From an uncultured Phocaeicola sp. (GTDB lineage Bacteria > Bacteroidota > Bacteroidia > Bacteroidales > Bacteroidaceae), in the NCBI GenBank assembly GCA_944321335.1, contig CALUKX010000020.1, positions 1-41,801 of the forward strand: a DNA stretch of 41,801 nucleotides, given 5' to 3'. Within the stretch, counting starts at the first letter, position 1. Each line of letters opens with the position of its first letter. Position numbers and translations under genes: made by a program. The notes under the pieces were generated by a model. The model did not search any database, was not told where the DNA came from, and saw nothing but the letters and a program-made list of their open reading frames with translations. This document shows positions 17,200 to 25,000 of the stretch, one piece after another.

Positions 17200-19443
17200 T
17201 TACAATTTCGGGATATTGTAACGTATGCCCACGTATAGTTTTCTGCCCATAGTCGGTCCCCAAACCATCGTAGCATCGAAATCGGGACTGTAGGGATTTT
17301 CGGCCGAAACAATCGGGTTCTTCTGCTTGAAGTTCGTAAGGTTTTCACCTCCTACATAAATCTGCCAATGCCGGAAACGTTTGGTTATCTGGGCACTGAG
17401 CTGGGTAAACGACCCGAAACTTGTTTCCCACAACGGATTTGCCGCATCGGGGGTCGGCATACGTCCTCCTCCATTGAACTGGGCAGTCAGGTCGAACTGC
17501 CATTTCTTGAGCGGAGTTTCGTACGATCCGGTAAGCAAAGCCTTGTAACGGCTGGTCAGCGGTTTGCGCATCCGTTTACCGTCATAATCCGATTTCACGT
17601 CCATCCAACGATAGGCTCCCAACAAAGTAAAGCCTTTGAAAAGCGGATAGCTGGCTTCAACCTGGAACACACTCGAAGTGGACTTGCCCGCTAAGTTATA
17701 AAAATAAACCGAATGTGCATCACGATCGAGATCGATAATTACCTGATTATCAAAATCCGTATAGTACCATTCGGCACTGAATGTCAGCTCTTCGTCCTTG
17801 ATCGGGATGTAGAACGAGGCACTTACACCGTAGTTCCAGGCGCTTTCCTGTTTCAGATTATCGGCAATATGCAAGGTACGGCTGCTTGCCAACAGGTAGC
17901 TGTTTTCGGGGAAGATGAAGTTGCTGCGATATCCTTTTCCTGCAGAAGCACGAAGATGGAGCCACGGAGCCACATCGTATTTAAGATGCATACGAGGGGT
18001 AACGAACCATTTGTGCAAGTTGCTGTAGTCGGCACGCAGCCCCGCCAACAAGGTAAAGTTATCCACCGGAGTCCAAGTATATTCGGCATAAGCGCCTGTC
18101 ACATTTTCATCGATGCTTTTCCAGTAGGGAATCAGATTCTCGACAACATTGCCACGCTGCTCATATCCGTCCCAATTGAAATTCAGTCCTGCAGCTAATT
18201 TATGCTTTTCTCCGAACTCACTTTCATACAGCAAGGAAGCATAGATGTTCGACTCATACACATTATATATCTGTTGCGCGTAATGCGACTGCTGGTCGTG
18301 ATACGAACCCGAAACAATCAGAGCCACACTTTCGTTGCGGTCGGAATCCAGAATAAACCCGTTCTTCGAAAACACTTCCACCCGATTGGTATTGACATTG
18401 ATGGTATAAGGATCATACCCGGCATCGGCCGGCATGGTATGATGCGTCTGTCCGCTGGTACGCTTGTCGGTCAGAAACTTCACCCCCGACTGCGACACAA
18501 ACTTGGGAGTCTGGTAATGCCAACGGTTCATCACACTGAACGAATGCATCTCGGGCATATCAAGAAACGAATCATGATTCTTGTCGTACGATTTCTCTTC
18601 ATTATAGTAATTCAAGAACAAGGCAGTCGACAGGTTATCATTGATTTCAACAGCCCCCACAGCATTCCCTTCGTAACGGCCGGCATCACTGGCAAACAGA
18701 TTCACAAAGAGCGGATCGGCTATCTTCGGTTTCTTATACTCTACATTGATCTGCCCGGTAACCGATTCGAAACCGTTCTTTACCGAAGCCGCCCCTTTCG
18801 AAACCTGAATACTCTGCATCCAGGGTCCGGGGATATAATCGAGTCCGTAAACCGAAGCCGCTCCACGCATATTCGGAAAATTCTCGGTAAGCATCTGCAC
18901 ATACGTACCCGCCAGGCCCAACAGCTGAATCTGCTTGGCACCGGTCACGGCATCGCTATAAGCCACATCCACCGAAGGATTTGTTTCGAAACTCTCGGAG
19001 AGGTTGCAGCAAGCTGCACGTGTCAACGCCTTGGAAGTGATATCTTCTGTAGCCACCACACTTGTGCGACGTTTCATCGCCCCTACTCCTCTTTCGGTAA
19101 CCACCACTTCCTGCAACTGTGTACTCGGAACCATGACAATCACCTGCACATCAGTCGGCCGTTCCATCTCATACATCCGTGTTTCGAAACCCACATAATC
19201 GGCCATCAGAATCTTGCAATCACCCGATACCGTCAGTTCGAAATATCCGTCGGCATCGGCAACGGTCGTTGCAGTCTTCTCCTTATTATATACATAAGCA
19301 CCGGTAAGCGGCGTTCCTTCCTTGTCGAGAATATATCCGGTCACGACCCGTTTCGCAGGAACATTATCGGCCGAAACAGCGACAGAAAGAAGCATCATCA
19401 TCACCCCGAGCAAATACCTGCTTGCTTTACCAAATCTCTTCAT
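17200..19443 (-). CDS. TonB-dependent outer-membrane receptor, probably for a metal
   Basis: A 747-residue receptor. After the signal peptide (MKRFGKASRYLLGVMMMLLSVAVSA) comes a carboxypeptidase-regulatory-like domain (VTGYILDKEGTPLTGAYVYN). The plug domain has QLLGLAGTYVQMLTENFPNMRGAAS and IQVSKGAASVKNGFESVTGQINVEYKKP, and a 22-strand-type barrel ends in VGIRYNIPKL. The ATG at 19443 is used; an in-frame TTG at 19503 would place an implausible 20 residues before the signal peptide and spans the promoter. A Cys pair (AACCNLSESF) opens the plug. Co-transcription with the HMA protein suggests metal or metallophore uptake. No SusD partner is present. Confidence 0.9.
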   Translation of the reverse strand: MKRFGKASRYLLGVMMMLLSVAVSADNVPAKRVVTGYILDKEGTPLTGAYVYNKEKTATTVADADGYFELTVSGDCKILMADYVGFETRMYEMERPTDVQVIVMVPSTQLQEVVVTERGVGAMKRRTSVVATEDITSKALTRAACCNLSESFETNPSVDVAYSDAVTGAKQIQLLGLAGTYVQMLTENFPNMRGAASVYGLDYIPGPWMQSIQVSKGAASVKNGFESVTGQINVEYKKPKIADPLFVNLFASDAGRYEGNAVGAVEINDNLSTALFLNYYNEEKSYDKNHDSFLDMPEMHSFSVMNRWHYQTPKFVSQSGVKFLTDKRTSGQTHHTMPADAGYDPYTINVNTNRVEVFSKNGFILDSDRNESVALIVSGSYHDQQSHYAQQIYNVYESNIYASLLYESEFGEKHKLAAGLNFNWDGYEQRGNVVENLIPYWKSIDENVTGAYAEYTWTPVDNFTLLAGLRADYSNLHKWFVTPRMHLKYDVAPWLHLRASAGKGYRSNFIFPENSYLLASSRTLHIADNLKQESAWNYGVSASFYIPIKDEELTFSAEWYYTDFDNQVIIDLDRDAHSVYFYNLAGKSTSSVFQVEASYPLFKGFTLLGAYRWMDVKSDYDGKRMRKPLTSRYKALLTGSYETPLKKWQFDLTAQFNGGGRMPTPDAANPLWETSFGSFTQLSAQITKRFRHWQIYVGGENLTNFKQKNPIVSAENPYSPDFDATMVWGPTMGRKLYVGIRYNIPKL

Positions 19444-19481
19444 CGTTACTATATTATCTGTGTCATCTACTAATTCGGTTG

Positions 19482-19489
19482 CAAAGATA
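19482..19489 (-). promoter_or_regulatory. -7 element of the receptor-HMA promoter
   Basis: TATCTTTG on the minus strand, about 38 bases before the ATG, matches TAnnTTTG. No metal-regulator box is recognisable nearby. Confidence 0.55.
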
Positions 19490-19619
19490 ACAGGTATCGG
19501 CAAGGTTCTCTTACAGAATTACGGATTTGATTTATAGAATTATGTAAAATTAGAGAATGTATCGGGCACTCCTGTCCGAAAGCAAAAATCAGGTTTCCAG
19601 AGAGAAACCAAAGAAAAGC

Positions 19620-19645
19620 CCCGGGAGAAAAGACTTCATCCCGGG
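19620..19645 (-). terminator. Intrinsic terminator of the MeaB gene
   Basis: CCCGGGA and TCCCGGG form a 7-bp GC-rich stem 8 bases after the meaB stop; TTTTCTTT follows on the minus strand. A second small hairpin (GGTTTC / GAAACC, 19592-19609) lies just beyond. Confidence 0.8.
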
Positions 19646-19653
19646 CCTGTCAT

Positions 19654-20754
19654 TTATTTTTTCTGATTGAAATACAAGTCAAGCAACTTCCTCGCTGCGG
19701 CAAACGAAGTGGCCTTTCCGTCCAACACTTCCCGCTCCTGCACTTCGAGCAAAGAAGCGATTTCCGGATTGTTGTAGAAGCTGTCGCGCAAATGTTCGTT
19801 GATGGTTTCGTACATCCAATACTTCGCCTGCTCGTTCCGTCGATGCTCGAAGTAACCATTGGCTTTCACGAAATCGACATACCGGTAAACCATATCCCAA
19901 ATCTCCTTGATTCCAATTCCGTAGAACCCCGAATAAGTCATCACTTCGGGTGTCCATCCCGATTCGGGAGCCGGAAACAGATGCAAGGCATTGCGGAAAT
20001 GGGTAGCAGCCAGTTTCGCCTTCTCCACATTATCTCCATCGGCCTTATTGATGACAATCCCGTCGGCCATCTCCATAATACCTCGTTTGATTCCCTGAAG
20101 TTCATCACCCGTACCGGCCAATTGTATCAACAGAAAGAAATCGACCATCGAATGAACGGCCGTCTCGCTCTGTCCCACACCGACCGTTTCAACAAAGATC
20201 TTATCAAAACCGGCTGCTTCACACAAGATTATGGTTTCACGCGTCTTCCGGGCCACTCCACCTAAAGAACCGGCCGACGGACTGGGGCGGATAAAGGCAT
20301 CGGGATGAACCGACAACTTCTCCATACGGGTCTTGTCGCCCAAAATACTACCTTTCGAACGCTCACTGCTCGGGTCGATCGCCAGCACTGCCAACTTACC
20401 ACCTTTCTCTTCCAACACATGAAGGCCGAACACATCGATGGACGTACTCTTACCCGAACCGGGCACCCCACTGATACCTACACGGATGGAATTACCCGCA
20501 TAAGGCAGACACTTCTCGATAACCTCCTGAGCCAAAGTCTGATGTTCCGGCTTCACACTTTCCACCAATGTAACAGCCTGACTAAGCACTGTAACATCCC
20601 CCTTGAGAATACCTTCAACATATTCCCCCGGAGTAAACTGACGACGTTTGGGACGCTTGAATGATTTCAGATACGGATTTATAGCTGAGGGCTGTTCGAT
20701 ACCCTTATTTACGGTCAATCCTTTATATTCTTCGCTGTTCTCGGGATGTTCCAT
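19654..20754 (-). CDS. meaB: Methylmalonyl-CoA mutase-associated GTPase (MeaB/ArgK)
   Basis: A 366-residue G3E-type GTPase that protects and reloads the B12-dependent methylmalonyl-CoA mutase. P-loop GVPGSGKS is at residues 96-103. The switch regions are IDPSSERSKGSILGDKTRM and FVETVGVGQSE, and the base-specificity motif NKAD is at 236-239. The C-terminal helices (DRFYNN-type DSFYNNPEIASLL) make the dimer. A 35-40-residue N-terminal extension precedes the first helical part. No mutase subunit lies in this window, so the partner must be elsewhere. It follows a DUF1573 gene with a terminator between them. Confidence 0.93.
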   Translation of the reverse strand: MEHPENSEEYKGLTVNKGIEQPSAINPYLKSFKRPKRRQFTPGEYVEGILKGDVTVLSQAVTLVESVKPEHQTLAQEVIEKCLPYAGNSIRVGISGVPGSGKSTSIDVFGLHVLEEKGGKLAVLAIDPSSERSKGSILGDKTRMEKLSVHPDAFIRPSPSAGSLGGVARKTRETIILCEAAGFDKIFVETVGVGQSETAVHSMVDFFLLIQLAGTGDELQGIKRGIMEMADGIVINKADGDNVEKAKLAATHFRNALHLFPAPESGWTPEVMTYSGFYGIGIKEIWDMVYRYVDFVKANGYFEHRRNEQAKYWMYETINEHLRDSFYNNPEIASLLEVQEREVLDGKATSFAAARKLLDLYFNQKK

Positions 20755-20793
20755 AGTGTTATCGGTTTAAAGAGTTAGCAATGGGCAAACAAA

Positions 20794-20839
20794 AAAGCCC
20801 TGACCAGAACGGATACTGTTTCCTTCCGGCCGGGGCTTT
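20794..20839 (-). terminator. Terminator of the DUF1573 gene
   Basis: AAAGCCC (20794-20800) and GGGCTTT (20833-20839) bracket a partly paired loop; six T follow on the minus strand. It lies 10 bases after the DUF1573 stop. Confidence 0.7.
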
Positions 20840-20848
20840 CTGTATAAC

Positions 20849-21925
20849 TTATTTCTTCAAAGTAGTTTTTACACGGATAGTTACCGCCGGATTGTTCGGA
20901 TCGTTGGTAATCATCAATACACGTGGAGTACCTTTTACACGGGCCAGATTCTTAGCCAACACGGTAATCTTCATCTTTGCCGATTCGCCGGGTTTCAACA
21001 CTGTCTTATCGAGGTTCACGGCCAAAGCGATATTGAACACCTGCATATCCTTGATCTGCAGATCGGATTTTCCGGTATTGGTGATAATCACTTCCTGTGA
21101 TTTCTTCTGATTGTGTTTCAGATTCAGGAATTCCAGATTCTTATTGGATACGGCAATAATCGGCGGATTCTTCTTTTCCAAAGCCGTCATCTTCGAAAAG
21201 TCGGGCAATAGGATAACAGATACAGGTATCTCGTTTTCATCGCTCACTTTATCTCCCGGATAACGGGCCAGATAAACCGATGCACGGGTGATACCCAATT
21301 TAGGAAGTTTCTTACTGTCGAGCGTAACGGTTATCGTTCCGTTCTTGCCACGTCCCAATGTTTCGGGAGCAGCTTTCGCACTCAGGTACGGAGGAAGATG
21401 CATCAGCACCGGTGTATAGCTCTTGCTCGAATTGTTTGCCACATTAATGACAAATTCCGGATTTTCTCCCCGATTCACATTATCGAACTCGATTTCTTCC
21501 TTGTCCAGACGGATGGCTCCGAATGCATACGGATGCGTAAACGAATAGTTTTTGACATCGGCAGTCACTTCTCCGTTGAATTCCACATAGACAGGCATGG
21601 AAGAAGCGTTGCAGTACACTCCGATTTCCTTGTAGAAATGTCCGATAGCCTCCGCATCGAATACGGCTGTAATCACTCCTTTATCACCGGCAGCAATCGG
21701 TTTCTTAGGCCATTTTACCTCCGTACATCCGCACGAGGAAGTTACATTGGAAATAACCAAAGGTTTGTTGCCGGTATTGGTGAAGTTGAAAGTGATGGTA
21801 GTCGGATTACGCCAAAGCACATACCCCAACTCCTGTATTTCGTGTTCAAAAGTGATTTTCGGCTGTGCCTGAGCAGCAGATACAACCGATATCAATATAC
21901 TGATTATAAATAAAATACGTTTCAT
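20849..21925 (-). CDS. Secreted DUF1573-type protein
   Basis: A 358-residue periplasmic or surface protein with signal peptide (MKRILFIISILISVVSAAQA). Three immunoglobulin-like beta-sandwich units of the Hydin/DUF1573 type follow. The first carries the family signature FNFTNTGNKPLVISNVTSSCGCTEVKWPKKPIAAG. Later units have similar F.NT-G...L.I edges (EVIITNTGKSDLQIKDM). The family is widespread in Bacteroidetes, usually without a known function; binding or assembly roles are guessed. It has its own promoter and lies between meaB and the alpha-2-macroglobulin gene. Confidence 0.85.
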   Translation of the reverse strand: MKRILFIISILISVVSAAQAQPKITFEHEIQELGYVLWRNPTTITFNFTNTGNKPLVISNVTSSCGCTEVKWPKKPIAAGDKGVITAVFDAEAIGHFYKEIGVYCNASSMPVYVEFNGEVTADVKNYSFTHPYAFGAIRLDKEEIEFDNVNRGENPEFVINVANNSSKSYTPVLMHLPPYLSAKAAPETLGRGKNGTITVTLDSKKLPKLGITRASVYLARYPGDKVSDENEIPVSVILLPDFSKMTALEKKNPPIIAVSNKNLEFLNLKHNQKKSQEVIITNTGKSDLQIKDMQVFNIALAVNLDKTVLKPGESAKMKITVLAKNLARVKGTPRVLMITNDPNNPAVTIRVKTTLKK

Positions 21926-21955
21926 TGAACCTGTTTACCTTGATTTAGTAGGAAA

Positions 21956-21963
21956 CAAAGATA
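21956..21963 (-). promoter_or_regulatory. -7 element of the DUF1573 gene
   Basis: TATCTTTG on the minus strand, 30 bases before the ATG. Confidence 0.6.
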
Positions 21964-22035
21964 AAGAGAAAATCAAAGATGTACAAAACTTGGTTGACAT
22001 TTAAACAAAATTTCAAGAGGGCCTTTGATAAAAAA

Positions 22036-22071
22036 GGACCTTCACCCTACTGAGTTAGAGGGTGAAGGTCC
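22036..22071 (-). terminator. Intrinsic terminator of the alpha-2-macroglobulin gene
   Basis: A perfect 13-bp stem (GGACCTTCACCCT / AGGGTGAAGGTCC), 10-base loop and a T6 run on the minus strand, 23 bases after the stop codon. Confidence 0.92.
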
Positions 22072-22094
22072 GCATCAGGTATATACATATCTGT

Positions 22095-25000
22095 TTATTC
22101 AACCACGGTCAGTGTTTCTCCCGAAGTATGTCCACCAAATTCCGGAGCATAAGCCGATTGTACCGTAGCGATACCGGTCTGATAAGTGCCGGAGCGGTCG
22201 AGATGGACTGTATATTCCAAAGTATGGGTTCCTTTGCGGAGCTGGTCGATAAAGAACTCAGTCGATGCATCACGGCTGATCTGATAAGCTCCCAAACCGT
22301 TCATCCAACGATAACCCGATATCTGTTCATCCGGTTCCATGCAAGAAGCACGTCCATCTTTGATGTGGATGAAATCCATATCGCGGTCGGCTTTCACTGT
22401 CAGACGGACTGTTATCTTATCGCCTATATGCAAGACCGTCTTTGGGGTTACAGATTTACCATTCACATAATACGCACGACTGATGGAAACACCGTTACCT
22501 TTCGCATCCTGTATCTTGTCCATATCTTCCAGATATTGGGCATACACAGCTCCCCATCCGATACCTCCGCCCTGCTTGCTCACCTTGACAGTCTTTGTCT
22601 GCGTATCCTTTCCGGTATAACTCTTTCGGGTATATCCCAAAATATCATCCGGAGTAACCAGTTCTTCCTTACCGATCCTAGCCTTCATGCTTCCGGTTAC
22701 ATTCAGCTTGTTGCCCGACAAGCAAAGGAAAGCATATACGGCATCGGCAGTTGCCACCGGAGTGTTCCATCCTTGAACCTGCTTCTGCTTGAGCAACCAT
22801 TGCTTCATCTCGTTCAGGAAGAGTGTATCGGGAGCAATCCGTTGGATAGCTTCCATAGCTGCCGCCTGAGTAGGAATCTTATAACTGTTCCATGAATAAT
22901 ATGCCTTCGGAGTATCGTAATAGCGTCCCATTTCCGGAGTGCTTACCGAATACTCTTTCACCGACTGGATCAAGATCTTGGCCTCATCGGTCTTGTTCTG
23001 TTTCTGCATGACGGTAGCGATAATCGCTTTATCATAGATGGAATAGGAAGCCGAACGATCTGTCAGTTTCGAAACCATGTAAGCATTTATCGACTTATCG
23101 GCCTTCTTCTCAGCATCGGAATCCAATGCACAGATATACAGATAATGGATGGTCTGATTGCTTGGGATAACCGACTTCATGCCATTCCGTTCGGCTTGTT
23201 TCATCTGTTTGTATTCTTCATTCACTTCTTTTTTCAGATAATTCAAGGCAGATGTGTACATCGTATTCATCGCCGTTTCCGGTTTTACACCCATCGCTTT
23301 CAGGCGGGCCATCATCTCGGTTATCTGAGTCGTGATGTAACGGTTCGGATACATTCCCTTGAACCAGCTCCATGCCCCACCGTCCAACTGCAAGCCCTGA
23401 AGCTTGGTCAGGACGTTCTGCTGATTGGCGTTCATCGCATTCAGATCGAAAAGCATGGCGATGCGATATTTCTGTTCCTTCTCGCTTCCGGCCTCCTTGA
23501 GCCACGGAGTTTCTTCGATCAATACATTCTTCAAGTCCTGGTTCTTTTCAAGATTGCTCAACAAGGTCTGCTTGTCGCCTCCTTGAATCTGCCACATCTT
23601 GAACACTTCCTGAATGCGAGGATTCTGTTTGACGATTTCGGTTGCCAAAGCATTGGCATAATAAGCCGAAGCCAACGAAAGGGCATCATCCTGAGTCGGG
23701 TTGCCCACAACCGGCAAAGCCTGTACTACATACCAATCGGGGTTGGCTGTAAGTTCGACTGTCAGTTTGCGGTCTGTTGCGGTCGGACTCTGATGATTGA
23801 ATACATCTTTAAGGCCAACTTCCTTTTCTCCAGCTCCATTCAGCTGGACAGGAATGGTTTCGGTAACCCACTGCTTATCGGTCAGTACAGGCAAATAATG
23901 TTGTTCGCCGTCGGTATAGTTTCCGGCATCGGCCATTACCTTACAAACCAGAACATCGTAATTATCGGGAACAGTAAAAGCAAAACGTACACTTTGCGTT
24001 TCACCTTCACCTACAGTAAACTTCTGTGAAGCATGGAACACTTCCTTTTCCGTTACCGGATCAAGAAGCTGGATATGTGCCGTACCGTTCACACCTTCCA
24101 TTGCCATATTGATCAATGATGCGGCAATGACCGTCTTATCGCCCTTTCGCACGAAACGTGGCAAGTTAGGCTGAACCATAAACCGCTTGCTCGATTTTGC
24201 TTTGGCAGAGAACGTGCAATAATCCACATCCTGTGTATGAGCAAATCCCCAAAGTTTCCATTCGGTCAACGCATCGGGAACCGTAAATACGATACTTACA
24301 TTACCCAACGAATCGGTACGAAGATTCGGATAGAAGAAAGCCGTTTCGGCAAAGTTCTCACGCAACTGAGCTTGAGGCATCGGAGTGTCCTCAACCACTT
24401 CGGCCGAATTTTCCGTTATCTGAAGCACCTCTTCTACTAAAGAAGCGGCTGAACCGGTTACCCGCTTGAAGCCGGATTCGCTTTCGGGAATTTCTTCCTC
24501 TACCTGTGCAGGAACATACTTAACCTCCACAGCCATATTCGAATCTTCCACTGAACTCATTGTCATGTCGGCTCTGGCACTTGCTACCATCACCTGAGCA
24601 TAATTCCCTCTTCCACGGATACGGATACTTCGATAGGTATGAACCCAATACAGGTCGCTGTAATCACCATAAAGCAAATCCAATCCGCTACCGCCACCTT
24701 CCACATACAAATCGCTATACAAACGTGCCGCCTGTGAACCGGTCAACATCTGTACGGAAGCGGATGGTAGGAAACGGGGGAAGTATAAGGAGAATCCCCA
24801 TTTATGTTCGTAAAGTTTGTCGAGTGAAGCATCGTACATTGTCGTCATCAGATTGGCATAAACAGGATTACCCGATTTATCAGTCATGTGCAATCTCCAT
24901 TCCTCCTTTGCGCCGGTTTCCAATTTGTCGCGGAATGTTTCCCACGCCACATTAAGATGTTTATCCGGACGGACATAAGCCAAATCTACCCGACGGGTAA

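Noticed and set aside
18202-19473. 423-codon plus-strand frame
   Set aside because: Shadow of the TonB-dependent receptor on the opposite strand; no signal, motif or promoter of its own.
22062-24029. Long plus-strand frames opposite the alpha-2-macroglobulin
   Set aside because: Shadow frames; the minus-strand gene is continuous with clear domains.
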